A stretch of DNA of 64,000 nucleotides from CAIYRG01 sp965247505 (GCA_965247505.1 OZ252020.1:3782001-3846000); one strand, 5' to 3'; shown: positions 35,817 through 45,593, counted from the stretch's first letter. Notes: a model not told the origin generated them from the letters alone. Numbers and translations: made by a program.

Positions 35817-37697
35817 CTAAAAGAAGACGCCTTGCGACAGAACGATGTCGATTGCGTCGGGATAGGTCGTCACACCAACTTCTTCGCGCGCTGCGTTGGC
35901 AAAAGTCTGTACGACGTCTTGCGCCATTTGCGTGGCCATAGTTTCGCGGAGTTGTAGATATTCCTCCGACGTGATGTCCGGGACGGGATGGGAGATGTCT
36001 TCGATTCGTACGACAACATAATCTCCGCCATTTGCAGCGAAGCCGGAAATGACCGAGCCCAGTGGAACGGAAAATATCTGCTGTAAAAGGTCCGGGCCGA
36101 GCGTCTCGTCGAAACTATCTCTTCGTAATGGCATGCTCACAGTGACGGCGCGGCCAAGATTTTCCGCCACGGCATCAAGGCCGCTTGTCTGTACTTCTTG
36201 CGTGATCTCGACCGAACGTCTCTGGAGCGCATTTGCGAGAGCATTTTCTTCCCACGCGCGCTCCACTTCTGGCCGGACAGTTTCCAGAGGGCGTAGCGCT
36301 GCAAGCGTTATGCCGTTGACGCGTATCGCATAATAGACTTGGTCGAGCCCCTCGAACAGAAAGGTCTCGGTGCCTTCATTCGTCCCGAAGGCCTGTTCGA
36401 GAAAGGTGGGATCGGCTGGAATCGGCGCGGGCGTGCCGTCGGGAAGAAGTCCGGCATTGTCAACCGCTTCTACCGTTACGGACTCAATTCCAGTCGCGCC
36501 CGCGGCTTCCGTTAGCGTTGCACCGCCGGCGCTCGCGTCCGAATAGGCGTTGGCAATATCGGCAATCAAATTAGCGGCACGCAAAGAAACGATGTCGTTG
36601 CGGAGCTGATCACGTGCTTCTTCGAACGTCATCTCCGTACCGGGCGTGATGTCGACCACATGTGCCAAAAGCCAGCCAAATGGACCTTCCACCGGCTCGG
36701 TTACGCTCCCCACCTCGATAGAAAATGCTGCTTCGGCGGTAGGTCCACCCAATTGTTCTTGGGTCACCATCCCGCGAGAAATGTCTTCGGCGCTCAGGCC
36801 CCGCTCTTGCGCGATCGCAATAAATTCAACGCCCTCCTCAAAGCGTGCCTTTCCAGCAAGCGCTGCCGCCTGATCGTCAAATGTTATTTGCTGTATCTCG
36901 CGCGATTCGGGCGTACCAAGGGGCGTGATTGGGTTCTCGTATTCTTGAAGTAGCTCCTCTTCCGTGACCTCGACCTGACTGGCGACTTGTGTGAGGCCGA
37001 TCGCGACATACTCGATCGATCGATATTCGGGCGCGTTGAACAGTTCAGGATGCGCTGCGTGGAAAGCGACAATTTGCTCCTCTGTCGCTGGAGGATAATC
37101 TTCTGCATCTTCGGGGCTCAGGACGAGATAGTTTATGATCCGGCTCTCGTTGAGAAAGTCATGCAACAAATTGACTAAGCCGGGAGGCGGCGTGACGCCC
37201 GTCGTGATCGATTGGAGGAGTTGCGTGCGTGCGATATCGCCACGAACCACGTCGACATAGGCCTGCTCGGTAAATCCACTCTGGTTCAGCGTCTGGATAA
37301 TTTGAAGACCGTTAAGCCCTTGGAATGCCGGTTGCGCTTGTATCGCTTCGAGCACCATATCGTTCGATGCCGTCAATCCAAGATCGCTTGCCACCTCGTT
37401 AATGGCGGCGCTTGACACCAGATCTTGCAATACAATCTGATCCATCCCGAACTGCCGGGCCTGCTCCATAGTAAAATTGGTATTCATTTGCTGGCCCATG
37501 GCGCGCATCCGGGATTGCAATTCCTGGCTAAGCTGGACACCGGTTATTTCGGTATCGCCCACTTGGGCAACGGCGTCGGAAATGGCGCCGCGGAATATGT
37601 CGCCAACGCCCCACAGCCCAAACGCGAATACCAGGCCTCCAATGAGGATGACGCCTGAAATTCTGCTTTTGGCGAGGCCACGGAGCTGTTTAAACAC
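35817..37697 (-). CDS. ppiD: Periplasmic peptidyl-prolyl isomerase of the PpiD/SurA_N_3 type
   Basis: About 626 residues from a GTG at 37697; the frame is open to 37754, but that leaves only 11 bases to tpiA on the other strand. One N-terminal membrane anchor (RISGVILIGGLVFAFGLWGV) is followed by a SurA-like chaperone segment (ELQSRMRAMGQQMNTNFTME), a parvulin-like PPIC region (GMVTQEQLGGPTAEAAFSIE, VTEPVEGPFGWLLAHVVDIT) and a second repeat near the C-terminus (LGSVISGFAANGGDYVVVRI). It assists folding of exported proteins at the inner membrane. Divergent from tpiA, upstream of trpE. Confidence 0.9.
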   Translation of the reverse strand: MFKQLRGLAKSRISGVILIGGLVFAFGLWGVGDIFRGAISDAVAQVGDTEITGVQLSQELQSRMRAMGQQMNTNFTMEQARQFGMDQIVLQDLVSSAAINEVASDLGLTASNDMVLEAIQAQPAFQGLNGLQIIQTLNQSGFTEQAYVDVVRGDIARTQLLQSITTGVTPPPGLVNLLHDFLNESRIINYLVLSPEDAEDYPPATEEQIVAFHAAHPELFNAPEYRSIEYVAIGLTQVASQVEVTEEELLQEYENPITPLGTPESREIQQITFDDQAAALAGKARFEEGVEFIAIAQERGLSAEDISRGMVTQEQLGGPTAEAAFSIEVGSVTEPVEGPFGWLLAHVVDITPGTEMTFEEARDQLRNDIVSLRAANLIADIANAYSDASAGGATLTEAAGATGIESVTVEAVDNAGLLPDGTPAPIPADPTFLEQAFGTNEGTETFLFEGLDQVYYAIRVNGITLAALRPLETVRPEVERAWEENALANALQRRSVEITQEVQTSGLDAVAENLGRAVTVSMPLRRDSFDETLGPDLLQQIFSVPLGSVISGFAANGGDYVVVRIEDISHPVPDITSEEYLQLRETMATQMAQDVVQTFANAAREEVGVTTYPDAIDIVLSQGVFF

Positions 37698-37765
37698 GGT
37701 CGAAACTAACTTGGCTTTGGAAAGCGGCGGATGATAGGGATGAGCCGATAACACGGCAAGCCATC

Positions 37766-38551
37766 ATGGTCTCGGAAAATGCAAACATAAGCCAGTTACT
37801 GGCTGGTAATTGGAAGATGAACGGGCTGCGCTCGGCTTTGGCCGAGATACGCGCCCTGGGCCGTGGTGTTGCAGATCTGCAGGGCGTCGAAGTCCTTATT
37901 TGCCCTCCCGCGACCCTACTTTCCGCGGCCGCTAAGGCTGCGGAAGGGACCCCGATCGAGATGGGGGGGCAGGATTGCCATATCCAAAAATCAGGGGCAT
38001 TTACCGGAGAAATCTCTGCGGAGATGCTACGCGATGCCGGCGCGGAATACGTCATTTTGGGACATTCCGAACGCCGCCAATATCAAGGCGAGAGCGACGC
38101 GCTTATCGCCGAGAAAGCCGTGGCGGCGTGCAAAGAGGGGCTAAGGCCCATTATTTGTGTGGGCGAGACAGAGGCGGTGCGCGATGCGGGTGAAGCCGAG
38201 CAGGTCGTCACAGCGCAGCTTACCGCCAGCCTGCCAAAGGATTTTCCAGTGGAGATGGGCTCCGAGGAACTGGCTGTCGCTTACGAGCCCGTTTGGGCGA
38301 TTGGGACGGGGCGCACGCCGACGACCAGCCAAATTGCACAAATGCATTCCGCGTTACGCGGTGCCCAGACCGCGCGTTTTGGCTCCGAAATTGCGGTTAA
38401 AATCCGAATTCTTTATGGCGGCTCGGTCAAGCCGGACAATGCTGCGGAGCTCTTGGCGGTACCCAATGTTGATGGAGCACTGGTAGGCGGAGCAAGCCTG
38501 AAAGCTGGAGATTTTCTCGCGATCATCCGCGCCTCGGCGCAGCTAACATAG
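37766..38551 (+). CDS. tpiA: Triosephosphate isomerase
   Basis: 261 residues. N-terminal LAGNWKMNGLRSALAE with the Asn/Lys pair, ILGHSERRQYQGES holding the catalytic His, and AYEPVWAIGTGRTPTTSQI holding the catalytic Glu, then ILYGGSVKPDNAAELL for phosphate binding. It interconverts dihydroxyacetone phosphate and glyceraldehyde 3-phosphate. Divergently arranged with ppiD, a common alphaproteobacterial pairing. The ATG at 37766 lacks a strong ribosome site; an in-frame start closer to NISQLLAGNW is not available. Confidence 0.97.
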   Translation: MVSENANISQLLAGNWKMNGLRSALAEIRALGRGVADLQGVEVLICPPATLLSAAAKAAEGTPIEMGGQDCHIQKSGAFTGEISAEMLRDAGAEYVILGHSERRQYQGESDALIAEKAVAACKEGLRPIICVGETEAVRDAGEAEQVVTAQLTASLPKDFPVEMGSEELAVAYEPVWAIGTGRTPTTSQIAQMHSALRGAQTARFGSEIAVKIRILYGGSVKPDNAAELLAVPNVDGALVGGASLKAGDFLAIIRASAQLT

Positions 38552-38689
38552 ATTAAGGTTTCCGCGCGTTAATCTTAACAGCTGCAATTTTCGATAAATT
38601 TCTCACAAATACGCATTGCATTTTGTACTTCGCCTTAAATGCGGGTGCGCTAGAGCAAGGGTGTTGTGTTGAGTGGGGAACACTAGTTG

Positions 38690-39694
38690 ATGGCTGCCGA
38701 TCAATTCATAAGCGCCGAGGCGCTCGTTTTTAAGCCCGAGTCGGTAAAGCGGACCGCAATAAACACGTGCCTGCGCGCCTTAGGTTTTCGAAATGTCAAA
38801 CAGGCAAACTCGCTCGAAGACCTGAAACAACTCCTTCAGGCCAGCTCGCCAGACATTTTGTTGTGCGCTTCGGACCATGCCGACGAGGAGCTCATCAAGC
38901 TTGTTCAGTCCCTGCGCGAAGGGTTGATCGCGCCAAATCCATTTATGGTTGTCTTGGCAATGTCCTGGTGCTCGGACGATGAAACCGTCACCGCCTATCG
39001 CAATGCAGGAGTGGATGGCTTTCTAAGCTTGCCCGCTTCTTCGCCAATGCTTGGTAATTTTCTCCAAGGGCAAATAGAGCAAGGCAAGAAATTCGTGGCG
39101 ACGTCTGATTATGTTGGACCTGATCGGCGCCGTGACCCTGCGCGTTCCGGTACGGAATGCTTCAAAGTCGTAAATTCGTTTCGCTTAAAAACAATTGGAT
39201 CACCGGAAGGCGAGGTCGAAAGCCAAGTCACGACAGCATTGCAGAAAAGTATTGCGCGGCTCGGCGCGGCGCGTCGGCGCGCCGATGTGATACAACTCTG
39301 TATTCAGTGGCGCTTATTGGAGCGCTGCAGGTCCGGCTCACCGGACGCCAAGAATTTCCTGCGCTGGTTGCGCGATATCGCGCAAGATGTCGAATCACGT
39401 ACCGGACAGGCTTCGGAAAACACAACGCGCCATCACTGTCACACGATTTGCGACGCTACGAATTCGATGGAAGCGATGGTGTATCGTGCAACCGATAGCG
39501 AAGCCGAGAAAAGCATAGCGTGTACCGCACATATCGAGCGCCTGGGTAGGGCAGTGTTCTCGCTTGCCGAGTTATTTGCCCCTGAATCTGTTATGCCAAT
39601 GACGTCGCCCGAATTAGATGAGTTGGCCGCCAAAATTGACATTCGGCGCCACCGGCCCAAATTTTCCGTGCAGCCGCTATCTCTTGCTGGATAG
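38690..39694 (+). CDS. Receiver-like protein of unknown function
   Basis: 334 residues from the ATG at 38690 (a TTG is in frame one codon earlier; GGGGAA lies upstream). Residues about 10-125 look like a response-regulator receiver domain: SVKRTAINTCLRALGFRNVK, DILLCASDHADEELIKLVQS, NPFMVVLAMSWCSDDETVTA and AGVDGFLSLPAS. The phospho-acceptor Asp position is DILLCAS, so phosphorylation is doubtful. YVGPDRRRDPAR at about 141 is a linker motif frequent in alphaproteobacterial receiver-type proteins. The rest is helical and unrecognised. It lies alone between tpiA and secG on the same strand. Confidence 0.7.
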   Translation: MAADQFISAEALVFKPESVKRTAINTCLRALGFRNVKQANSLEDLKQLLQASSPDILLCASDHADEELIKLVQSLREGLIAPNPFMVVLAMSWCSDDETVTAYRNAGVDGFLSLPASSPMLGNFLQGQIEQGKKFVATSDYVGPDRRRDPARSGTECFKVVNSFRLKTIGSPEGEVESQVTTALQKSIARLGAARRRADVIQLCIQWRLLERCRSGSPDAKNFLRWLRDIAQDVESRTGQASENTTRHHCHTICDATNSMEAMVYRATDSEAEKSIACTAHIERLGRAVFSLAELFAPESVMPMTSPELDELAAKIDIRRHRPKFSVQPLSLAG

Positions 39695-39905
39695 AAGACT
39701 GACGGGATAGGGGGCGGGGACCTTCTCGTTTGCGAGGGATCATCTAAGTCTCAGGCCTTGAAATTGCAGCCTTAGGCGTGAATATCCACAGATGGCGATA
39801 TTGGGGCTTTTCCCCGCTAGACCTTTCGTCTATTGACGCAATGGTCACGCGAGGGTGTGGTCGGCCGGTTTTGGCCGCAAATATGCCCAAAAACAGTGAA
39901 GGCTC

Positions 39906-40340
39906 ATGCAGTCCGTTCTTATTGTCATTCATCTCCTGGTCGCAATGGCCTTGATCGGCGTCGTCTTGCTGCAGCGCTCCGAGGGCGGTGCGCTTGGGAT
40001 CGGCGGCGGCGGCGGCGGCGGTGCGGGCTTCGGAAGTCTATTTTCGCCGCGCGGCGCGGCGAGCACATTGACGCGGACGACCGCAATATTGGCTTTTCTG
40101 TTCCTGGTCACCAGCATGTCACTGACATTTGCCTCGCTGGGCGCGCGCCAGGATAATTCGATTTTTGGCGTCACCCCGGGCGCGCCCGGCGCCCCGCCAA
40201 CACTGCCTTCGAGTGGTCCGCCCGCTCTTCCCGCCGGCGCACCCACAGAACCGGTACCGGCCGAACCCGCACCACTCGATTTGGCCCCGGCGGGTCCGCC
40301 AACTCTACCCGGTGCCCCCCCTGAACTTCCTCAAAACTGA
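39906..40340 (+). CDS. secG: Preprotein translocase subunit SecG
   Basis: 144 residues. Two membrane segments (SVLIVIHLLVAMALIGVVLL and TTAILAFLFLVTSMSLTFAS) flank the conserved loop QRSEGGALGIGGG ... GFGSLFSPRGAASTLTRTT. The C-terminal 50 residues are Pro/Ala/Gly-rich (GAPGAPPTLPSSGPPALPAG), a low-complexity tail common in alphaproteobacterial SecG. Part of SecYEG in the inner membrane. Located in the conserved tpiA-secG-pyrG order. Confidence 0.95.
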   Translation: MQSVLIVIHLLVAMALIGVVLLQRSEGGALGIGGGGGGGAGFGSLFSPRGAASTLTRTTAILAFLFLVTSMSLTFASLGARQDNSIFGVTPGAPGAPPTLPSSGPPALPAGAPTEPVPAEPAPLDLAPAGPPTLPGAPPELPQN

Positions 40341-40480
40341 TTCTTAGTCGATTTATTGAATGGGATTTGTCGTTCTGGCTGCATGTGATTCCCGTGCCGG
40401 GCGGGCCTGCGGCAAATTTATTGTGGGATTTCGATATTAGCGCTTGAGCAAAGCTCTCGCTTACGACATTTTGTAATTCC

Positions 40481-42124
40481 ATGGCGCGGTTGATTTTCAT
40501 AACCGGCGGCGTGGTCTCTTCCCTCGGTAAGGGTCTGGCTTCAGCGGCATTGGGTGCTCTATTGCAGGCGCGCGGATACACCGTCCGTCTTCGCAAACTC
40601 GACCCTTATTTGAACGTTGATCCCGGCACGATGAGCCCGTCCCAACATGGTGAGGTTTACGTTACCGATGACGGGGCGGAGACCGATCTCGATCTTGGAC
40701 ATTATGAACGTTTTACCGGTGTTGCCTCGTCGCGTTCCGACAATGTGACGGCCGGCAGCATCTATCAGGAGATTATCGCCAAGGAACGTCGCGGTGGTTA
40801 TCTCGGCTCGACGATTCAAGTCATTCCCCACGTGACCGACGCCATCAAAGAATTCGTAATGGCCAAGCAGGAGGGGCTTGATTTTCTTCTATGCGAGATC
40901 GGCGGCACGGTCGGCGATATCGAAGGCCTTCCTTTTTTCGAAGCCATTCGCCAACTCGGAAACGAACTTGGCAGAGATCAGGTTGCCTTCGTGCATCTCA
41001 CCCTGGTTCCCTATATTTCGAGCGCGGGTGAATTGAAGACCAAGCCAACCCAGCATTCGGTAAAGGAATTGCGCGGTATCGGCATCCAGCCCGACATCAT
41101 CCTTTGCCGCTGCGACAGGGAAGTGCCGGAAGAGGAGCGGCGAAAAATCGCGCTGTTCTGTAATGTGAGGGCAGAGCGCGTCATCCCGGCGCTAAATCTC
41201 GGCACCATTTACGACGCACCCACCGCTTATCATCAGGCAGGTCTGGATACCCAGGTGCTCGACGTTTTCGGCATCGACGACGCCCCGCCGCCTGAGTTGT
41301 CGCGCTGGCAAAACGTGGTCGAGCGCGTCACCAAGCCCGAAGGCTCGGTGAAGATCGCGGTCGTTGGAAAATATATGCAGGTGCGAGATTCTTATAAATC
41401 ACTCACAGAAGCGCTGGCCCATGGCGGTCTCGCCAATAAAGTGCGCGTCGAAGTGGAATGGATCGAAAGTGAAATATTCGAGAAGGCCGAATCCGCGGTG
41501 TACCTCGAAGAAATGAACGGAATTCTCGTTCCGGGCGGTTTCGGAGAGCGCGGTGCGGAAGGCAAAGTTGCCGCGGCAACATTCGCGCGTGAACGCGATG
41601 TGCCGTATTTTGGGATTTGTTTTGGCATGCAGATGGCCGTGATCGAGGCCGCGCGCAACCTCAGTGGTTTGGAGGGTGCGGGTTCCACCGAGTTTGTGGG
41701 TACGCGCGGAGAACAGCCCAAACATCCGGTTGTCTGTTTGATGACCGAATGGCTGAAAGATAATGCAACCCAGCGCCGCGATGAGGGTGCCGACAAGGGT
41801 GGCACCATGCGGCTTGGCGCCTATGACGCGGTTTTAACTAAGGGCAGCCGGGTTGCCGCCATCTACGGCACGAACGCGATCAGCGAGCGCCATCGCCACC
41901 GCTATGAGGTCAATATTGGTTATCGCGAGCAGCTCGAGGCCAATGGCTTGGTGTTTTCGGGGCTGTCTCCGGATGGCGTTTTGCCTGAGATCGTCGAAAT
42001 TCCTTCACATCCCTGGTTCATCGGCGTGCAATTCCATCCTGAGCTGAAATCGAAGCCGCTTGATCCGCATCCGCTCTTTGCTTCCTTTATCGAAGCCGCG
42101 GTGCGCCAGAGCCGGCTGGTTTAG
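40481..42124 (+). CDS. pyrG: CTP synthase
   Basis: 547 residues. The synthase domain opens MARLIFITGGVVSSLGKGLA with its P-loop, then QHGEVYVTDDGAETDLDLGH and the EIGGTVGDIEGLPFFEAIRQ signature. The glutaminase domain carries the catalytic Cys in YFGICFGMQMAVIE (about residue 380) and the His/Glu pair in FHPELKSKPLDPHPLF. It converts UTP, ATP and glutamine to CTP. 140 bases after secG; followed by a palindromic intergenic element and kdsA. Confidence 0.98.
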   Translation: MARLIFITGGVVSSLGKGLASAALGALLQARGYTVRLRKLDPYLNVDPGTMSPSQHGEVYVTDDGAETDLDLGHYERFTGVASSRSDNVTAGSIYQEIIAKERRGGYLGSTIQVIPHVTDAIKEFVMAKQEGLDFLLCEIGGTVGDIEGLPFFEAIRQLGNELGRDQVAFVHLTLVPYISSAGELKTKPTQHSVKELRGIGIQPDIILCRCDREVPEEERRKIALFCNVRAERVIPALNLGTIYDAPTAYHQAGLDTQVLDVFGIDDAPPPELSRWQNVVERVTKPEGSVKIAVVGKYMQVRDSYKSLTEALAHGGLANKVRVEVEWIESEIFEKAESAVYLEEMNGILVPGGFGERGAEGKVAAATFARERDVPYFGICFGMQMAVIEAARNLSGLEGAGSTEFVGTRGEQPKHPVVCLMTEWLKDNATQRRDEGADKGGTMRLGAYDAVLTKGSRVAAIYGTNAISERHRHRYEVNIGYREQLEANGLVFSGLSPDGVLPEIVEIPSHPWFIGVQFHPELKSKPLDPHPLFASFIEAAVRQSRLV

Positions 42125-42136
42125 CGGGAACCCAAC

Positions 42137-42317
42137 CTGTCATCCCCGGCGAGCCCAGCATTTAGCTGGGCGAGGGAAGGGGACCCAGGTGTCGAAAGCC
42201 GCACACTACTCTAACTCCTGGGTTCCCTTCTCCTCGCAACGCCCCGGCGCGCTTCGCACGCCAATTTTCAATTGCGCGGCAAAGCCGCGCGGGGCAATGC
42301 TCGGCCGGGAATGACAG
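42137..42317. repeat. 181-bp palindromic intergenic element between pyrG and kdsA
   Basis: Bounded by 14-bp inverted repeats, CTGTCATCCCCGGC at 42137 and GCCGGGAATGACAG at 42304, with one mismatch. A second, inner inverted pair is GCGAGGGAAGGGGACCCAGG (42170-42189) against CCTGGGTTCCCTTCTCCTCG (from about 42218). A small hairpin, CCCAGC-ATTTA-GCTGGG, sits in the left arm. It has no coding capacity and looks like a MITE or REP-type element of the sort spread in alphaproteobacterial genomes. A half-element occurs at 62700-62753. Confidence 0.8.
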
Positions 42318-42377
42318 AGTAGGTGGGAGTAGTGCCCCAATATCGACGCCGCACGCTGAACCGCGTAGAAAGCACTC

Positions 42378-43229
42378 ATGAGCGCACCTAATGCCATCGT
42401 CACAGTCGGTACTGTAGAAATCGGCAATACGAAGCCATTATCGCTTATTGCCGGGCCGTGCGTGCTCGAAAGCCGTACTCATGCGCTGGAGATGGCTTCG
42501 GCCTTAAAAGAGATCGCGGCCAAAGTGGGCATCGGGCTTATCTATAAGACCAGTTTCGACAAAGCCAATCGCACCAGCTCCCAATCAGAGCGGGGTTTGG
42601 GGCTTGAGGAAGCACTTCCCATCTTTGCGGAAATTCGGGAGAGCTTAGGCGTGCCCGTGCTCACCGATGTGCATGAGCGCGAACAATGCGCCATTGCCGC
42701 AAAGGCAGTAGATGTGTTGCAGATTCCCGCCTTTCTTTGCCGCCAAACCGATTTGCTCATTTCCGCCGCGCAAACGGGCAAGGTCGTCAATGTGAAGAAA
42801 GGTCAGTTTTTGGCGCCTTGGGATATGAAAAATGTCATCGCCAAACTGACGGGCGCCGGCAATCCAAACGTGCTGACTACCGAGCGCGGCGTGTCCTTCG
42901 GCTACAACACTCTCGTTTCCGACATGCGTGCGCTTCCGATCTTAGCACAGCTCGGTGCCCCGGTGGTGTTCGATGCCACCCATTCGGTGCAGCAGCCCGG
43001 CGGACAGGGGACAAGCTCGGGCGGCGATCGCGAAATGGTTCCGGTGCTGGCGCGCGCAGCTGTTGCGATCGGCGTCGCCGCCGTTTTTATGGAAACCCAT
43101 CAAGACCCGGACAATGCGCCCTCCGATGGACCCAATATGGTCGTGTTGCAAGACTTACCCGCGCTTCTTGCCGAGCTGGTCGAAATCGATGCCATCGCCA
43201 AGCGGCGGGCCGCGAATCAATTGACGTAA
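42378..43229 (+). CDS. kdsA: 3-deoxy-8-phosphooctulonate synthase
   Basis: 283 residues. Family marks are LIAGPCVLESRTHALEMASA, KTSFDKANRTSSQSERGLGL, DVLQIPAFLCRQTDLLISAA, VNVKKGQFLAPWDMKNVIAK, ERGVSFGYNTLVSDMRALPI and FDATHSVQQPGGQG. It joins phosphoenolpyruvate to arabinose 5-phosphate to make KDO-8-phosphate for lipopolysaccharide. Its Cys in AGPCVLESR-type strands may mark the metal-dependent class, which I did not resolve. Its stop overlaps the end of a convergent hypothetical frame by 13 bases. eno, its usual neighbour, lies 10.5 kb further on, past the IS pile-up. Confidence 0.97.
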   Translation: MSAPNAIVTVGTVEIGNTKPLSLIAGPCVLESRTHALEMASALKEIAAKVGIGLIYKTSFDKANRTSSQSERGLGLEEALPIFAEIRESLGVPVLTDVHEREQCAIAAKAVDVLQIPAFLCRQTDLLISAAQTGKVVNVKKGQFLAPWDMKNVIAKLTGAGNPNVLTTERGVSFGYNTLVSDMRALPILAQLGAPVVFDATHSVQQPGGQGTSSGGDREMVPVLARAAVAIGVAAVFMETHQDPDNAPSDGPNMVVLQDLPALLAELVEIDAIAKRRAANQLT

Positions 43230-43648
43230 TAGTCCCAGCGTACTGAGATCAGACGCCCGCCATCGAATTCAAAGGATATCGTGTCGGTCTCGCCACAATA
43301 GTAGCTCCACCTCGAACTATCGCTCTGCAATTCGTGTGCTTGGCCAAAGATTCTTTCGACATCTGAAGTCTGGGATATTCCGAGCTCAATTCCGAACGGT
43401 ATCTCGTAGTTTGCATTCTTGGTTTCGATATATCCGATTAGAACCCGGCCGCTCGCGGGGATCGAGGCGTATATTTCCAAGCCGGAATAGAACAGCCGAT
43501 GGAAATTAATGGGACTTATAAGAAAAGGTTGACGCCACCCACTTTCTGCCCCAATCTCCTGCCGCGCAACGCGAAGGGAGTTAAGTATAATGGATTTTGG
43601 ATCGAAATTAGGGCACTTCCTGCTTTTCGTCCTCCTTACGATAATCAC
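43217..43648 (-). pseudogene. Hypothetical protein fragment downstream of kdsA
   Basis: An open frame of up to 143 codons whose C-terminal 90 residues look like a genuine small domain (GLEIYASIPASGRVLIGYIE, IPFGIELGISQTSDVERIFG, TISFEFDGGRLISVRWDYYV). No ribosome site or signal sequence precedes a plausible start, and the N-terminal third overlaps a better-supported plus-strand gene from 43590. It is probably the 3' end of a truncated gene. Function unknown. Confidence 0.4.
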
Positions 43649-43705
43649 CTTGGGGCTTTACCTGTTGTGGTTCCAGGTCACTATGACCCAAGAGCGCAAC
43701 AAACT

Positions 43706-45156
43706 GGGATGTCCCGGTCGATGTTGAAAAGTTGAGGTAGGTGTCGCTCTCCTGGAGCCGTTAGGCTCCGGGTGCTGCAAACCCAAAAGGGAGAACGACA
43801 CCATGGGAAATAATATCCGTAGTTCCAGCCTCCCGAAAGCCCTTGCCCCCTCGATTCCTATGCCGCCCCTGGCGGACGCGATGGACGCAGTCCATCTCAG
43901 CGTGGATCGGTTTTGTCTTCTGGCTGGGGTCGAGGCCTTGGCCGAGATGATGGAGGAGGACGCCACGACCGTGTGCGGGGCCCGACATCGCCGCCATGGG
44001 GACCGTCGAGGTTATCGCTGGGGCAGGACACATAGCGAGATCGGCTACCACGGCGGCAAAGTGAAGGTGGCCCGGCCACGGGTTCGTGACCGGGCGGGCA
44101 AAGAGGTGAGCTTGGAGAGTTGGCAGGCGCTACGCGATACCAACCTGCTGCTCGAGTGGGCGCTCAACCTGATGGTGCTGAACGTGTCGACCCGCAAGTA
44201 CCACCGCGCGGTCCGTCTGCCCGAGGGCGACCTGGCGAAAGCGCGTGGCGACGGCACCTCGAAGTCGGCCGTTTCCCGGCGCTTTGTGGCGCTGTCACGC
44301 AAGAAGATGAAGGCCTGGCTCGCCTCGGATCTCTCGGAACTCGACCTGCTAGTCATCCAGATCGACGGTCTGCATGTCGGCGACCATGTCCTGATGGCGG
44401 CGATCGGCGTCGATGGCAACGGCGACAAGCATGTCCTGGCCGTGGTCGAGGGGGCGACGGAGAACACGGTCATCGTCCAGGCCTTGACCGACAATCTCCT
44501 CGCCAGGGGGCTCGATCCGACACTGCCGCGGCTGTTCATCGTCGATGGCGCGAAGGCACTCAGCAAAGCGATCCGAAACACCTTCGGTGTGGCCGCCGCC
44601 ATCCAGCGCTGCCAGGTCCACAAGGGCCGTAACATCATCGAGCGCCTGCCCCAACATTTGCACGCGAGCGTCAAGAAGGCGCCCCGTCAGGCCTGGGACC
44701 AGGACGACGCAAACAAGGCCGAGCGGCTCTTGCGCAACCTGGTCCGGCGTCTGGAGCATGAGGAACCGGGCGTCTCGGGCAGCATCCTGGAGGGGCTGGA
44801 GGAGATCCTCACCGTCATCCGCCTCGGCCTACCGCACGAACTCCGGCGCTCGCTCGCCTGCACCAACATCGTCGAGAACGCGCTCGGCACGGTGCGCCAG
44901 GTCACCCGCAACGTCAAACGCTGGAGACACGCCGAGATGGCGCTCAGATGGACCGCCGCCGGCCTGCTGGAGGCCCAGAAAACCTTCCGTCGCCTCAAGG
45001 CCTATCGCCAGCTGCCCATCCTCCGAAATGCTCCCCAGGAACACTTGAGAAAGGCTCAGGCCGACAGTGCCATTGAAACCATCATGAAGGCAGCATAGCA
45101 TCACCAACCAGCGACGCCTGCCCCACGAATTTCAACAGAGATAGGGACATCGCCCA
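43706..45156 (+). mobile_element. IS256-family insertion sequence, copy 2
   Basis: The same element as copy 1, opposite orientation, starting GGGATGTCCCGG. It is flanked by a direct 9-bp repeat CAACAAACT (43697-43705 and 45157-45165), in keeping with the 8-9 bp duplication of the family. The presence of this duplication marks it as a recent, undisturbed insertion, unlike copy 1. Confidence 0.95.
43803..45098 (+). CDS. IS256-family transposase, copy 2
   Basis: 431 residues with the full mutator-type catalytic domain. Differences from copy 1 include ALRDTNLL for ALRDGNLL, GDLAKA for GELAKA, VKKAPRQAW for VKKALRQAW and NAPQEHL for NALQEHL. ATG follows GGGAG in the leader after the GGAGCC hairpin. 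Probably functional. Confidence 0.95.
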   Translation: MGNNIRSSSLPKALAPSIPMPPLADAMDAVHLSVDRFCLLAGVEALAEMMEEDATTVCGARHRRHGDRRGYRWGRTHSEIGYHGGKVKVARPRVRDRAGKEVSLESWQALRDTNLLLEWALNLMVLNVSTRKYHRAVRLPEGDLAKARGDGTSKSAVSRRFVALSRKKMKAWLASDLSELDLLVIQIDGLHVGDHVLMAAIGVDGNGDKHVLAVVEGATENTVIVQALTDNLLARGLDPTLPRLFIVDGAKALSKAIRNTFGVAAAIQRCQVHKGRNIIERLPQHLHASVKKAPRQAWDQDDANKAERLLRNLVRRLEHEEPGVSGSILEGLEEILTVIRLGLPHELRRSLACTNIVENALGTVRQVTRNVKRWRHAEMALRWTAAGLLEAQKTFRRLKAYRQLPILRNAPQEHLRKAQADSAIETIMKAA

Positions 45157-45209
45157 CAACAAACTCCTGAAGGAGATTCGAGACAGCCTGAATGGTCGAT
45201 GATGGCGCT

Positions 45210-45497
45210 ATGACAGACGACGAGAGAAAAGGGTCGACCCTGTTTTGCTACGCGATCGCTCTAGCGGTGCGGAAACTGGACGATGGGAACTTCACGGGCC
45301 TCAACAGTCAGACTTTTCTAGTCCAAGTCGAAGGGCAGATTGAAGAAGTGGTCAAGATTCTTGATCCGGAGGACCGAAATACTGCCGGAAAACACGGTCG
45401 AAGACTGACCGCAATGGTAAGTTCCCTGATCGAATCTCATGAGGCAGATTTAGCTCGGTTCCCCAAGCCGCATCTTGTGTGGCCTCCGGAGGAATAG
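45210..45497 (+). CDS. Hypothetical protein (95 aa)
   Basis: Acidic, probably cytosolic: MTDDERKGSTLFCYAIALAV, then VEGQIEEVVKILDPEDRNTA and LIESHEADLARFPKPHLVWP. An in-frame ATG at 45192 would overlap the end of the interrupted membrane-protein gene, which would suggest translational coupling. No family recognised. Confidence 0.5.
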   Translation: MTDDERKGSTLFCYAIALAVRKLDDGNFTGLNSQTFLVQVEGQIEEVVKILDPEDRNTAGKHGRRLTAMVSSLIESHEADLARFPKPHLVWPPEE

Positions 45498-45593
45498 AAG
45501 GCCTCTTATCGTCCGGGGGAAGGGTGGTAGACATAAAACAGCACCTCGGTTAGGTTTCTCAAACTCAACCGAGTGTGCTTCACACCTGCTTTT

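Larger units (their letters stand above)
43590..45202 (+). pseudogene. Small single-helix membrane protein interrupted by IS256 copy 2
   Basis: The ATG at 43590 follows AGGGAG and opens MDFGSKLGHFLLFVLLTIIT, LGLYLLWFQVTMTQERNKL, where the IS begins at 43706. Past the IS the frame resumes at the duplicated target CAACAAACT and ends KLLKEIRDSLNGR with TGA at 45200-45202. Rejoined, it is a 50-residue protein with one membrane helix, perhaps a DUF4234-like fragment. Only the last dozen residues are displaced, so a slightly altered product may still be made. Confidence 0.7.

Noticed and set aside
25438..45156. Composite transposon formed by the two inverted IS256 copies
   Set aside because: The 17-kb interior contains essential housekeeping genes in conserved order, and only copy 2 has its own target duplication, so independent insertions fit better.
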